From the IMG/VR virus record IMGVR_UViG_3300005466_000518, positions 1 to 24,822 of that record: a stretch of DNA of 24,822 bases; one strand, given 5' to 3'. Position 1 is the stretch's first letter. Each line of letters opens with the position of its first letter. Source of the DNA: a virus. Below, in pieces: positions 1 to 7,627 of the stretch. The notes beneath the pieces were generated by a model. It saw only the letters and a list, made by a program, of their open reading frames with translations, was not told the DNA's origin and made no database searches. Position numbers and translations under genes: made by a program.

Positions 1-588
1 GAGCAGCTCGACCCGTTCGTGGAAGCCGGTGCCGACGAAGACGACATCATGCGCCGGGACGTCGTCTGGGCCGTCGGGCGCCGCCGGCGCATGACGCTGC
101 GGATCATAGGCGTGCGGCAGGTACTGCGTCTTGCGATTCGCCATCTGGAGCCGCGGCACGCTCGAGCGCTCGCTGGTCCAGCACACGTCCACCAGGCTGG
201 CGACGCGCGCCTGGGCGGCATCCTCGTATGGCGACTCGGTAAAGATCACCCCGGTGCGCAGCCCGGCGCGCTTCATCAGGCCGAGCGCATCCGGATGCAG
301 AAACATGCCCGAGATGGCAATCACCCAATCGACCTGAAAGCGCAGCGCCATCTCGAGCGCCTCGACCCCGCCGCGGTAAATCGCCTCGGGCCAACTCGGC
401 CGATCTTCAGGGACGGCGCCGCGGGCCCGCCAGAGCATGCTCAGCCAACGCTGGGCGAGACTGAGCCGCGCCGCCAGGTCGTAGAAGTACAGGCCGTCGC
501 CGAGGAGTTCACCGAGGGCCCGACGGAACCCGTCCTCCACATCGCGAATGGCGATGTCCGCGCCGGCGCCGACCAGCAACACTCTCAT
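1..588 (-). CDS. CgeB-like glycosyltransferase, C-terminus cut by window edge
   Basis: This reading frame starts at ATG 588 and runs without a stop to the left edge, giving about 196 residues. The ATG overlaps the stop of the gene before it (ATGA). The start is MRVLLVGAGADIA, a Rossmann-like beta strand and glycine turn. Further on come YLPHAYDPQRH and, close to the edge, VVFVGTGFHERVELL. This pair resembles the junction between the two GT-B domains in CgeB/DUF3880-type glycosyltransferases, where the second domain opens with a similar strand. The likely role is transfer of a sugar from a nucleotide donor to a phage or host acceptor. The donor-binding C-terminal domain lies outside the window, so activity cannot be judged. 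It belongs to the late operon and follows a probable virion protein. The family call is by eye from the motifs; the reading frame itself is secure. Confidence 0.75.
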   Translation of the reverse strand, partial: MRVLLVGAGADIAIRDVEDGFRRALGELLGDGLYFYDLAARLSLAQRWLSMLWRARGAVPEDRPSWPEAIYRGGVEALEMALRFQVDWVIAISGMFLHPDALGLMKRAGLRTGVIFTESPYEDAAQARVASLVDVCWTSERSSVPRLQMANRKTQYLPHAYDPQRHAPAAPDGPDDVPAHDVVFVGTGFHERVELL

Positions 589-1175
589 AGCGTCGGCTCG
601 ATCTCGCTACAGTTGCAGCCCATACGTCGCCGCAGATTCAGCGTCAGGGTCTGGATGATGTCTGCCTGATTGGCCGGCCAGCCCATCGTCGTCGCCACCG
701 TCTCGATGACGCGACCATGTTGGCAGTTGGCCTCGATGTAGAAGCGATACGGCTCCCGCGCGGGATAGACCCGCCAGGTGCATGACAGCCCGCCAACGGA
801 GGTCAGGCTGAACGTGACCGTAATGACCGTGTTACTCGTCGGGATCGCGCCGGCGCTCTGGACATAGGTCACCGGCACATCGACGTAGGTCGCCTGGGTG
901 ACGGGCGCCGCCCTGACCGTGTACCGCGCGGAGCGCGTTGGGTCGGTGCGGTGCTGTACGTCGAGATTAGAGCCAGGGCTAATGGTGAGCAGCATCGCCC
1001 CGACGTCCTGCCCGCTGTCGGTGGTTTTCGAGATATACACGTGGGTCGCGTTCAGCCAGGTGCCCAGGTCGGTGCGGACCTGGCCGTTGATCGGCGGCAG
1101 CGTGGCCTGGTTGTTCCAGCGCCAGTCGTTGACATAGGGGACGACAGCCTGCTGCTCGGGATGCGGGTCGATCAT
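585..1175 (-). CDS. Beta-rich hypothetical protein, probable virion component
   Basis: The protein is 196 residues long. The start was set at ATG 1175 (MIDPHPEQQ) because this codon overlaps the methyltransferase stop in an ATGA junction, like most neighbours. The first half (DWRWNNQATLPP, then a stretch of short Thr/Val-rich strands up to about residue 110) looks like a beta-sandwich and resembles small domains that phages place in accessory virion proteins. The C-terminal half has four Cys, including a CNC near the end, and no recognised enzymatic motif. There is no signal peptide or membrane segment. Its place between tail-terminator/modification genes and another glycosyltransferase suggests a neck, tail or decoration protein, possibly the target of the adjacent modifying enzymes. 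That role is inference; I do not recognise the family. Confidence 0.7.
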   Translation of the reverse strand: MIDPHPEQQAVVPYVNDWRWNNQATLPPINGQVRTDLGTWLNATHVYISKTTDSGQDVGAMLLTISPGSNLDVQHRTDPTRSARYTVRAAPVTQATYVDVPVTYVQSAGAIPTSNTVITVTFSLTSVGGLSCTWRVYPAREPYRFYIEANCQHGRVIETVATTMGWPANQADIIQTLTLNLRRRMGCNCSEIEPTL

Positions 1176-1660
1176 GGCTTGATCGCCAGACACTGCAGGT
1201 CGCCGCGCGGCAAGGTGTCCAAGTGGAGTACCTCCATACCCTCGAGCCACGCCCGGAGCGATTCCTGCGCGACGTTCTGATACCACTCGCCCGCCCGCAC
1301 GGCGTTGCCATCGACTGCGCTATGCGGGGCGCGGGGGTCGGTTGCGCACGTCACGAGCAGCACCCCGCCGGGCGCCAGCATGCGGATAGCGTTGCGCACG
1401 ATCTCGTCGGCGCGCGGGGAATGCTCGAGGACCTCGCAGCACACCACCATGTCGGGCGCCTCCGGCGGGACGTAGTCGGCCGCGTCGGCGACCACATCGA
1501 CACTGTGGCCCGCTACCAGATCGACACTGCAGTAGCGGGTCCGATTGAACAGATCGCGGACCGAACCGTTGAAGTCCAGGCCGCCGAGCTCGACGACGTC
1601 GTGTGGTGCCGGCAGCCCCGCCAATACGCCGCGCACAAAGGCGTACGCCTCCTCGTGCAT
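1172..1660 (-). CDS. Class I SAM-dependent methyltransferase
   Basis: The protein is 162 residues from ATG 1660, which overlaps the stop of the GT2 gene (ATGA). An upstream in-frame start at 1696 is possible but would overlap GT2 by 37 bases. Motif I for S-adenosylmethionine binding is VVELGGLDFNG near residues 25-35. A motif IV-like VVCCEVLEH follows near 75-83, then a Gly-rich strand (MLAPGGVLLVTC). This order matches the small Methyltransf_11/23-type fold. No DNA-methylase NPPY or PC motif is present, so DNA modification is less likely than methylation of a sugar, protein or small molecule. Flanked by two glycosyltransferases in a late operon, it may methylate a sugar added by them. Substrate is unknown. 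Confidence 0.85.
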   Translation of the reverse strand: MHEEAYAFVRGVLAGLPAPHDVVELGGLDFNGSVRDLFNRTRYCSVDLVAGHSVDVVADAADYVPPEAPDMVVCCEVLEHSPRADEIVRNAIRMLAPGGVLLVTCATDPRAPHSAVDGNAVRAGEWYQNVAQESLRAWLEGMEVLHLDTLPRGDLQCLAIKP

Positions 1661-2289
1661 CACGCGGCGACCTTCCACCACAGGTCGGCGGGCCACGGGC
1701 GGGCGATGCTGATGAGGTCGGGGCGCCAGTCGATGTCGCCGGCGGCGAGCTCGGCCGCGCGTACCGCGGCGTCGAAGTCACCCTCATAGCGCAGGCCCCA
1801 CTCGATCTGCTCGGCGAGCGGCCGCGGGAAGACCAGGCAGTCGGCGTCGATGTTGCCGAGCATCAGGTGCTCGTCACGCCAGATGAGCTGCCGCCAGGGG
1901 GCCAGCCAGCGGAAGAACAGCGGCCGCGGGTGGTCCTGTGCGTCGATCGCGGCCTGCATCGCGGCGAAGGCGCCGGCAGCGGAGATGTTGTCGTCCTGGG
2001 TGAACCAGATCCACGGGGCATTCGCCGCGCGGGCGCCGTAGGTGCGCTGGGGATGGCCCCAGCAGTGGCGTCCGCCGTCGACCTCGAGCCACACGTAGCG
2101 ATCGGCGTCACGCTCGTCCTGCACGTGCGCGCGGGCCTGCTCCAGGTCCGCAGTCAGCCCACCGAAGATGTCGGCGACGACGATGACCTCGACCTGCTCG
2201 GCCTCGGGTTGCGCGTCCAGCGAGTCGAGCGTTTGCGACAGGCTCGCGCGCCCGAGCGTAGGGATGACCACTGACAAACTAGGTGTCAC
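1660..2289 (-). CDS. Family 2 (GT-A) glycosyltransferase
   Basis: The protein is 209 residues and begins with GTG 2289, overlapping the previous stop (GTGA). The N-terminus LSVVIPTLGRASLSQTLDSL is the classic nucleotide-sugar-binding start of GT2 enzymes. The segment APWIWFTQDDNISAAG near residue 95 carries the DxD-like metal site, here QDDN. A later DADCLVFPRPL and the EGDFDAAVRA segment fit the acceptor half. The length is typical for a single GT-A domain without membrane anchor, so a cytoplasmic enzyme is expected. It sits directly after the probable tail-terminator gene and is coupled to a methyltransferase. This suggests phage-encoded glycosylation of virion proteins or of a host surface polymer. 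The acceptor cannot be read from the sequence. Confidence 0.85.
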   Translation of the reverse strand: MTPSLSVVIPTLGRASLSQTLDSLDAQPEAEQVEVIVVADIFGGLTADLEQARAHVQDERDADRYVWLEVDGGRHCWGHPQRTYGARAANAPWIWFTQDDNISAAGAFAAMQAAIDAQDHPRPLFFRWLAPWRQLIWRDEHLMLGNIDADCLVFPRPLAEQIEWGLRYEGDFDAAVRAAELAAGDIDWRPDLISIARPWPADLWWKVAA

Positions 2290-2705
2290 GCCGACACCAG
2301 GACCCGCACGCTCGCCCCGAGCGCAGCAATGCCGCCGATGTCGACGCGGCCGTAGTCGCCGCCGCCGAGCACCCGCGCGAAACTGACGCAGCCGCCGAGG
2401 CTGGGATCAGCGTCGATCGCGCATTTGATCGATTTGCGCCCGGCCGGCGCGAGGTATTCGTTGAGCGCGACCTGGGCGCGGTTCAGGTCTGGGGCGATGG
2501 AGACCATCACCCAGATGTCGAAAGTCCAGTCGGCATGCCCCTCGAAGACCGTGTCGTAGATCCACGACACCAGCCGGGGATAGGCTGCGGGAAAGTCCGG
2601 GCGATCGACCTCGGTGGCCGTCGCTCGCAATCCCGAGATCGTGTCGAGCCGCCGCATGATGCTGTTCTGAATGCCGATGAGGGTCGTCTCGGTGTCGAGC
2701 GTCAT
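2286..2705 (-). CDS. Probable tail terminator / tail completion protein
   Basis: The protein is 139 residues. Its ATG overlaps the stop of the gp10-like gene (ATGA). No motif is diagnostic, but it has the size, alpha/beta look and operon position of siphophage tail terminators, which cap the tail tube and join it to the neck. In HK97-type clusters the order capsid, gp6-like connector, gp10-like protein, tail terminator, major tail protein is usual. Here the next gene is a glycosyltransferase rather than the major tail protein, so the expected tail-tube gene must lie elsewhere or further left. The strand-rich C-terminus (VRVLVSA) is compatible. The call rests mainly on position. Confidence 0.55.
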   Translation of the reverse strand: MTLDTETTLIGIQNSIMRRLDTISGLRATATEVDRPDFPAAYPRLVSWIYDTVFEGHADWTFDIWVMVSIAPDLNRAQVALNEYLAPAGRKSIKCAIDADPSLGGCVSFARVLGGGDYGRVDIGGIAALGASVRVLVSA

Positions 2706-3226
2706 AGCGGATTCCCCGCCAGGTACCCGACGACGCGCGCCCCGATGCGGGCAAATAGGGCGGTAATGGCGCCCTCATTCCGTCGATAGGCTGGCCGCAT
2801 AAACGGCCGCGCAGGAATACCGCGGCGCTTGATGGCACGGGCCAGCGCAAAAGCGCGGTTATAGAGGACTCGCTGGCGGTTCGCTCCGCCGCGGGGCAGG
2901 CTGCCCGTCGCGGCGTGGCGACGCACCCAGCCAATGAGCGCGTCCACCGGCGGCATGCTGCCTGCCCGACGGCCAAACTCGACGTACACGCCGTACTGGA
3001 CGCTCGGCCCGACCCGTCCGACCAGGTTCGGATACTGGCCCGTAATCTCGTGATTGATCGATCCTGCCAATCGGCGGGTGTCCTGCCGGACGTTGCGCTT
3101 GGCGTCGGCCTCGATCATCAGCAGGCTGGCGGTGAGCGCACGGCGCAAGCTGACTTCGGCGACCTGCGGGTAGCGGGTCAAGCGGTTCTCAAAGTCACGC
3201 CACTCGGGCCCGAACTGGATGCTCAT
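2702..3226 (-). CDS. HK97 gp10-like head-tail joining protein
   Basis: The protein is 174 residues from ATG 3226, chosen because it overlaps the connector stop (ATGA); a longer frame upstream would lie antiparallel-free inside the connector gene and has poor composition. The N-terminal helix contains ADAKRNVRQDTRRLAGSI near residues 40-55, followed by VGPSVQYGVYVEFGRRAG near 70-87. This combination (a helical segment, then a strand with YxxYVEFG) is the hallmark of HK97-gp10-like proteins. The later PARPFMRPAYRRN matches the usual ARPFLxPA segment near the C-terminus. These proteins act at the neck, between connector and tail. Gene order agrees. Confidence 0.88.
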   Translation of the reverse strand: MSIQFGPEWRDFENRLTRYPQVAEVSLRRALTASLLMIEADAKRNVRQDTRRLAGSINHEITGQYPNLVGRVGPSVQYGVYVEFGRRAGSMPPVDALIGWVRRHAATGSLPRGGANRQRVLYNRAFALARAIKRRGIPARPFMRPAYRRNEGAITALFARIGARVVGYLAGNPL

Positions 3227-3834
3227 ACGGCGATCCAGGTCGCGGCCGTTGAGCCTGACGCCGCGCCGCCAGCCGAGCCATACGGCGCCAGCAGGGCGAT
3301 CACGTCCGGGTCCTGCTCGGGAATCGAGCCGAACGATCCGAGCTGCGCCGACTCGAGCACGCCGAACGGCGCATTCAGGCGGTGGTAGTAGCGGCTGGCA
3401 AGGATGATGCATGCCTGCTCGACCGCCGCGGGTGTTGACCCGAAGCCCCAGATGCCAGTGACCTGGACCTCGAGCCCGGCAATGAAGCCGGTGCTCGAGG
3501 CCGGTCGCACCCGGATCTCGGTGTAGCTGCCGCTGGCGTTCAGCGGATACAGCTGATACGAGCTCGGTGACAGGATGGTCGCGAATGACCCGTTGGCGGC
3601 ACTATCGACGGCCACCTGGCTGACCGTCGCGACATCCGGGACGCTCAGCCGATCCTCGTAGACCGCGACGAACTCGCGTGCCTCGGCACCGCTGCTCAGT
3701 GGGCCGAAGCTGCGGCCGCAGTAGTTCTCGATCCAGTCGCTCGCGGCGTCCAGGGCACGCTGCAAGTCACCATCGTCAACCGTGTCAGCGATGGTGATCG
3801 CGGCCTTGAACGTCTCGAGCGTGACCAGACTCAT
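3223..3834 (-). CDS. gp6-like head-tail connector protein
   Basis: The protein is 203 residues. Its ATG 3834 overlaps the stop of the small acidic gene (ATGA). The N-terminal region, VDDGDLQRALDAASDWIENYCGRSF near residues 19-43, is the typical first helix pair of phage gp6-like connectors (QLCxxxG family), where a helix ends in a short Cys-Gly-Arg turn. A beta-rich middle section follows, then VEQACIILASRYYHRLNAPFGV, the usual second helical element. Such proteins form a ring beneath the portal that joins the head to the tail. The tail of the protein is Ala/Gly-rich and probably flexible. Confidence 0.85.
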   Translation of the reverse strand: MSLVTLETFKAAITIADTVDDGDLQRALDAASDWIENYCGRSFGPLSSGAEAREFVAVYEDRLSVPDVATVSQVAVDSAANGSFATILSPSSYQLYPLNASGSYTEIRVRPASSTGFIAGLEVQVTGIWGFGSTPAAVEQACIILASRYYHRLNAPFGVLESAQLGSFGSIPEQDPDVIALLAPYGSAGGAASGSTAATWIAV

Positions 3835-3992
3835 GCTTGGGCGGGCTTATCCTCGGTGGGGTTCGGCTCGTCCGCGGCGTCGTCCTCTTCCTCGGGCTCA
3901 GCGTCGGGCTTGTCCTCGATCGGTTCGGGATCGGGTGGCTTTGGTTGCTCGCGGTCCGGGCGGTCCGGACGGGCGGGTGCAGGACTGGTCAT
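3831..3992 (-). CDS. Small acidic proline-rich protein after the capsid gene
   Basis: The preferred start is ATG 3992, because GGAGG lies 8 bases upstream of it. That gives 53 residues, almost entirely Pro, Glu, Asp, Lys and Ala (PEPIEDKPDAEPEEEDDAADE). An in-frame ATG at 4106 would add 38 mostly basic residues, but it sits two bases after the capsid stop with no clear ribosome binding site. The composition predicts an unfolded acidic tail. Its ATGA overlap with the connector gene and its position after the major capsid gene suggest a minor head protein or an assembly helper. I do not recognise a family, and the low complexity makes homology searches weak. Confidence 0.65.
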   Translation of the reverse strand: MTSPAPARPDRPDREQPKPPDPEPIEDKPDAEPEEEDDAADEPNPTEDKPAQA

Positions 3993-4108
3993 GACGATTG
4001 CCTCCTTGTCGTCGTAGTCGGTAATGGCTTGCCGCTGGTAGTCGCCAGGGCGAATGGCACGCCGAACGAGGCGCGAGCGTCGTGGCAGGCGCCCGGTCGG
4101 CAGCATCG

Positions 4109-5440
4109 TTAGAGCCCGGTGATCTTGCTGAACGCCGGCCCGCGGAAGACCGCGAACGCCGCCCGCAGCTCGGCGAGCAAGGTGCGCATATTCCGAATGA
4201 ATTGCTGGTCGATCCAGCCGACCCGGATCTGCGCTTCCTCGCGATCGAACAGCATGCAACCCATCGCGAAGTCGCCCGTCAGCGCGGTGCCCGCGACCAG
4301 GCCCAGCGAGGTCGTCACCGGGCGGCCCCACAGCGTGAGTGGCCCGCTCTGACTCGGGGGCCCCATCAGGTAGCCGCCGAGCGTGCCCGTCGCCGAGTTC
4401 TCGCGCGCGAGGCGGACGTTACCGAAGTCGATGGGATTGAGCACGACCGCGGTCGGGTTACTCAAACCCGTGACCTGGACCTGCAGCATGCCCTTGAAAA
4501 TGGCATCCACGCCCGAGTCGGTGCCCTTGGCCTGGGTGTTGATGCCCGAGGCGTTGAGAATGCCGAGCATGTTCTCGCCGGTGCCGTCGCCGCTGATGAT
4601 CTGGCTTTCGAGCACCAGATCAAGACCCTGGAGCAGGCGCGCCTCGATCAGGCCCTGCAAGGCTGGCGCGTCGGCCAGCATGCGGTTCGTGACCGGGACC
4701 CAGTGCGCGATGGTGCGAACTGGCGCGAGCACGGTGGTATACGTGATCGTCGACTCGGGCTTGGTGCCGCTCGTGCCCGTGGTCGCCGACGCCTCAGGAA
4801 CAGGTGCCGCGGCATTGGTGAACGCCGACTCAGTGACGTACTCGATCGAGTCCGAGGTCGTCCGCGTCGTCGGGATCAGGTCGAGCAGGTTCAGCTGCCG
4901 CAGCAGGATCGGCACCTTGACGCCCGGCAGGACGTCGTTCTGGACCAGTGAGCCGCCGACGGCGGTGCCACTCCAGACGAGCGCCTTCTGGGCAAAGCTC
5001 ATCAGCCCGCCCTTGAGCGGGACGGCGAGCTCGAACTGGTTGCTGTTGTTGCGGAAGATGCCAGAGTCGGCCAGCCGCTTGTAATCGGCCGATTCGATGA
5101 CCTGGCGCGACGGCGAGGGGGGCGGGACGTTGGCGTCAGCGGTCGGGTGGCGATGGCGGCCAGCCTGCTCGTTGTAGCGCTGCACGTTGCCGTTGATGCG
5201 CTCTTTGCGCTGCTCGATCTCCTCAAACGGGGCGAGGTGATCCTCGAGCCTGTCGAGCGAACTGAGCAGCCGCTTGACCTCGCTCTCGTCGGCCGCGTCG
5301 GTGATCGCGCCGGCGTACCGTTTCTCGATCTCCGCAGCGAATTCGTACCGCGTCTTGATCTCGGCGCGGGTCTGGCTGGCGTCGAGGCTGGCGATCTGCT
5401 CGTCGCTGAGGGATTCAGGGCGGGATACGACCTGGACCAT
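4109..5440 (-). CDS. HK97-fold major capsid protein with N-terminal scaffolding domain
   Basis: The protein is 443 residues. GGAGGT lies 8 bases before ATG 5440. Residues 1 to about 95 are charged and helical, like the delta (scaffolding) domain removed by the prohead protease. The mature part follows with the HK97 landmarks: VPILLRQLNLLDLIPTTRT (start of the N-arm/E-loop region), THE P-domain helix around ALQGLIEARLLQGLD, the signature GDGTGENMLGILN, and the C-terminal FRGPAFSKITGL. The length fits the family including the delta domain. The capsid forms the icosahedral shell. The protease gene lies 6 bases upstream, so cleavage near residue 100 is expected; the exact site is not visible. Confidence 0.95.
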   Translation of the reverse strand: MVQVVSRPESLSDEQIASLDASQTRAEIKTRYEFAAEIEKRYAGAITDAADESEVKRLLSSLDRLEDHLAPFEEIEQRKERINGNVQRYNEQAGRHRHPTADANVPPPSPSRQVIESADYKRLADSGIFRNNSNQFELAVPLKGGLMSFAQKALVWSGTAVGGSLVQNDVLPGVKVPILLRQLNLLDLIPTTRTTSDSIEYVTESAFTNAAAPVPEASATTGTSGTKPESTITYTTVLAPVRTIAHWVPVTNRMLADAPALQGLIEARLLQGLDLVLESQIISGDGTGENMLGILNASGINTQAKGTDSGVDAIFKGMLQVQVTGLSNPTAVVLNPIDFGNVRLARENSATGTLGGYLMGPPSQSGPLTLWGRPVTTSLGLVAGTALTGDFAMGCMLFDREEAQIRVGWIDQQFIRNMRTLLAELRAAFAVFRGPAFSKITGL

Positions 5441-5446
5441 TAGGGA

Positions 5447-6250
5447 TTACCTCCGGGTCCGGAAGTCGCGCAGGCGGCGCGACAGCTCCAGACGGGTCTT
5501 GAGGTCGGCCGCGGGGGCTTCCACCAGCTCGCTTTGGACCGTCGGCAGAAGGCGCTCGAGCCGCGCCGCGGAGGCTTTCGCCTCGGCGAGCAGGTCATCG
5601 ATCGCCTGACGATGGCCGTCGGCCAGGGTGCGGCCGTCGGCGACTCGGCGGGCGTAGAGGGCTTCCGCCGCATCTGCGCCAACCTTGAGAAATCCACGGA
5701 CCTGGGCCAGGACGTCGCCGAACGGCTCATCCTGGTCGAGGGCGAACAGCTCGTCGACGGCCTTCGCGGCGCGCTCGACGCGCGACTGCAGCCGCTTGAC
5801 CTGCGTCACCAGCGCCTGCTCGTTCATCGGCAGGGTGACCAGGCTGCACTCGAGCAGGTCGACCTGGGTCAGCTTGCGCACGCCCACGTCGTCGAACTCG
5901 AGCTCGGTCGGCAGGTAGCCAATGCTCATGGAGTCGATGGCGCCGGCCTTCAGCAGCTTGTGGGCGTCGGTGCCGCGGGCGGTGTCGATGACCTTCCACG
6001 TGCCGATCAGCCCGCGGTCGTCAGCCTTGAGGTTGACCTCAACCCCGATCGGCTCGCGCAGGTCGTGCTGCCACAGCAGGGGCCGGCGCTTGCGGGTCAC
6101 GAGCGAGGCGTCGAACGCGCCGCGCATCACCACGTCGCCACCCTGGTCGACGTTACCGAACGTGCTGGCGTACCCGGTGAAGGTCCAGCCGCTATCCGTT
6201 GCTTTGAGCTCTGTCAGCTCAAACGGGACCGTCTGGTAAACCGTATCCAC
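5447..6250 (-). CDS. HK97-family prohead maturation protease
   Basis: The protein is 267 residues starting at GTG 6250; GGAGG lies 11 bases upstream, and an ATG closer to it is out of frame. FTGYASTFGNVDQGGDVVMRG near residues 24-44 is the typical opening of the U35/HK97 gp4 family. His62 (LLWQHD) and the Ser in DSMSIGY (107 or 109) are the expected catalytic residues, and LECSLVTLPMNEQA follows as in the family. Residues about 150 to 260 are a long helical extension rich in Ala, Leu, Glu and Arg. This extension is bigger than in the shortest family members and may act as extra scaffold. The enzyme cleaves the capsid delta domain and itself during head maturation. Confidence 0.93.
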   Translation of the reverse strand: MDTVYQTVPFELTELKATDSGWTFTGYASTFGNVDQGGDVVMRGAFDASLVTRKRRPLLWQHDLREPIGVEVNLKADDRGLIGTWKVIDTARGTDAHKLLKAGAIDSMSIGYLPTELEFDDVGVRKLTQVDLLECSLVTLPMNEQALVTQVKRLQSRVERAAKAVDELFALDQDEPFGDVLAQVRGFLKVGADAAEALYARRVADGRTLADGHRQAIDDLLAEAKASAARLERLLPTVQSELVEAPAADLKTRLELSRRLRDFRTRR

Positions 6251-6346
6251 CGCCCGTCATTCCTCCGCACGTCATCAGCTGTGACCGGGAATGGAACGGG
6301 CCGCGCCGGGTGAGGGCTCGGGTGGTTCGGGCCTGTGTCGAGCGCG

Positions 6347-6375
6347 AGTGTAACTATTTAGCCGGCGTTTGTCAC
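6347..6375 (-). promoter_or_regulatory. Candidate late promoter before protease and capsid genes
   Basis: On the minus strand GTGACA (6375-6370) is followed after 17 bases by TACACT (6352-6347). The spacer is AT-rich for this genome (CTAAATAGT). Transcription would start near 6340, leaving a leader of about 90 bases before the protease. The 142-base gap between the Com-like gene and the protease has no other apparent gene. The same -35 hexamer occurs upstream of the terminase genes. Prediction only. Confidence 0.5.
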
Positions 6376-6392
6376 AGGGGGGCGCGCCGGCG

Positions 6393-6506
6393 TCAGGTGG
6401 TGATGACGTTCAGCGTCTTGCAGCGGTGGCACTTGAGCTCGACGCTCGAGCCCGGCGCCACCCGCCCGATCGGCGCCTGGCAGCCGGCACAGCGGACCAG
6501 TTTCAA
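6393..6506 (-). CDS. Com-like zinc-finger protein (TTG start)
   Basis: This 37-residue protein resembles the Com family (phage Mu Com, a zinc-finger RNA-binding activator of translation). The sequence LKLVRCAGCQAPIG and then ELKCHRCKTLN carries the paired CxxC motifs and the KCxRCKTLN end that mark the family. The TTG at 6506 overlaps the stop of the preceding glycosyltransferase (TTGA), and starting there gives the usual short Com N-terminus, so I prefer it to ATG 6575, which would add 23 unrelated residues inside the glycosyltransferase gene. In Mu, Com permits translation of the Mom DNA-modification gene. No Mom-like gene is seen here; a role in controlling the neighbouring head genes is only a guess. 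Confidence 0.8.
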   Translation of the reverse strand: MKLVRCAGCQAPIGRVAPGSSVELKCHRCKTLNVITT

Positions 6507-7627
6507 CCGCTCGTCACGAGCGCCGTCGACGTGGGCGACCTGGCTGCGGTTGCTGTCGCGAGGATGTTCGACCATGCCTGCGGCCACCTCCACCAGTTCT
6601 GCGCGAGCGCGTGCTCGGTCAGGATGCGCTGCCGTTGCGCGCGGCGCAGGCGCCGGCGCAGATAGGCGTCGTCGATCAGCCGCGCCAGGGCGTGCTCCCA
6701 CTCGGCGGCGGTTTCCGCTACCAGCGCGTCCTGGTCATTGGTGACGTAGGGCCCATAGAGCGTGGGCGAGACGACGCAGGCCGCGCCGGCGAGCGAGTAT
6801 TCCCACAGTTTGATCGGGGTCTTACTCGTGTTGAACAGCTTGGGGGCGACGCTGCAGCAGCCAATGTCGATGTTGAGCAATCCCCGCGGGTATTCCGCCA
6901 GCGGCAACCACGGCAAGCGCCGCACGCGGTCGGCCGGCACCGCGTCGACCAGGCCCGGCGCCATATGCCCCTGCACGACGAAGGTAACCTGTGGGTACCG
7001 GGGGGCGAGCCGAGCCCAGGCTTCAGCGACGGGCAGCAAGTCGTCGGGCTCGCGCGCCCCACCGGCCCAGCCGATGGTCAACGGCCGGACGACGCGCTTG
7101 CACCCCCGCAGGGTGCCCTGGAACCACTCGACGTCGATAGCATTGGGCACGACCTCGACGGGCTTCGTCGTGTACTGCCGCACCACCGTCGCCAGCCGGC
7201 GGGTGCTGACGGTGATGCCGTCCACCTGGTCGAGTAGCCAGATGCGGCCTTGCCGCTGCCGCTCGAGCAGATCGAGCCCCTTCTGCCGCTCGCGGTCGAA
7301 CACGGCGTACTGCCGCGGCGCGATGGCCGGCGAGTACATGTCGTCGTCGACCTCGAGGATGACCGACACGCCGGCGTTGTGGACCTGAGCGAGCTGCTCG
7401 CGCGCCGCGCGCATATTGGCCCACGACATCCGGGCCAGGATGACGGCGTCGAAGTTGTAGGGCACGTTGGCCTGGAAGCGGGCTGTCTGGAGCTCGGGAT
7501 CGCGGGTCGACTTCCAGTGGGCGAACACGCCGCGGCGCTGCAACTCCGCGAATGGCGCCCATATTCGCCAGAGGGTCGGGCCGAGCTCGTCGCCGACCAG
7601 CGCCAGGACCCGCGGCGTGTCGGTCAC
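6503..7627 (-). CDS. GT-B glycosyltransferase (GT4-like)
   Basis: The protein is 374 residues from GTG 7627, overlapping the Mu-F-like stop (GTGA). The N-terminal domain holds strands such as VLALVGDELG and ILEVDDDMYSP; the second domain starts at about residue 190 with LTIGWAGGAREPDDLLPVAEAW, the standard start of the donor-binding domain in Glycos_transf_1 enzymes. VVQGHMAPG, RVRRLPWLPLAEYPRGL, and KLWEYSLAGAACVVSP near 275-290 correspond to the conserved later motifs, with the Glu of WEYSLAG in the usual place for donor contact. It is complete. Lying between head-morphogenesis genes, it probably modifies virion proteins or host glycans late in infection. The acceptor is unknown. Confidence 0.88.
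   Translation of the reverse strand: MTDTPRVLALVGDELGPTLWRIWAPFAELQRRGVFAHWKSTRDPELQTARFQANVPYNFDAVILARMSWANMRAAREQLAQVHNAGVSVILEVDDDMYSPAIAPRQYAVFDRERQKGLDLLERQRQGRIWLLDQVDGITVSTRRLATVVRQYTTKPVEVVPNAIDVEWFQGTLRGCKRVVRPLTIGWAGGAREPDDLLPVAEAWARLAPRYPQVTFVVQGHMAPGLVDAVPADRVRRLPWLPLAEYPRGLLNIDIGCCSVAPKLFNTSKTPIKLWEYSLAGAACVVSPTLYGPYVTNDQDALVAETAAEWEHALARLIDDAYLRRRLRRAQRQRILTEHALAQNWWRWPQAWSNILATATAARSPTSTALVTSG

Noticed and set aside
19-669. Open frame on the plus strand at the left edge (216 codons)
   Set aside because: The minus strand encodes a CgeB-like glycosyltransferase with recognisable motifs across this stretch, coupled to the previous gene.
4082-4951. Open frame on the plus strand over the capsid gene
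   Set aside because: It is the shadow of the major capsid protein; composition is Arg-rich and no start signal is present.
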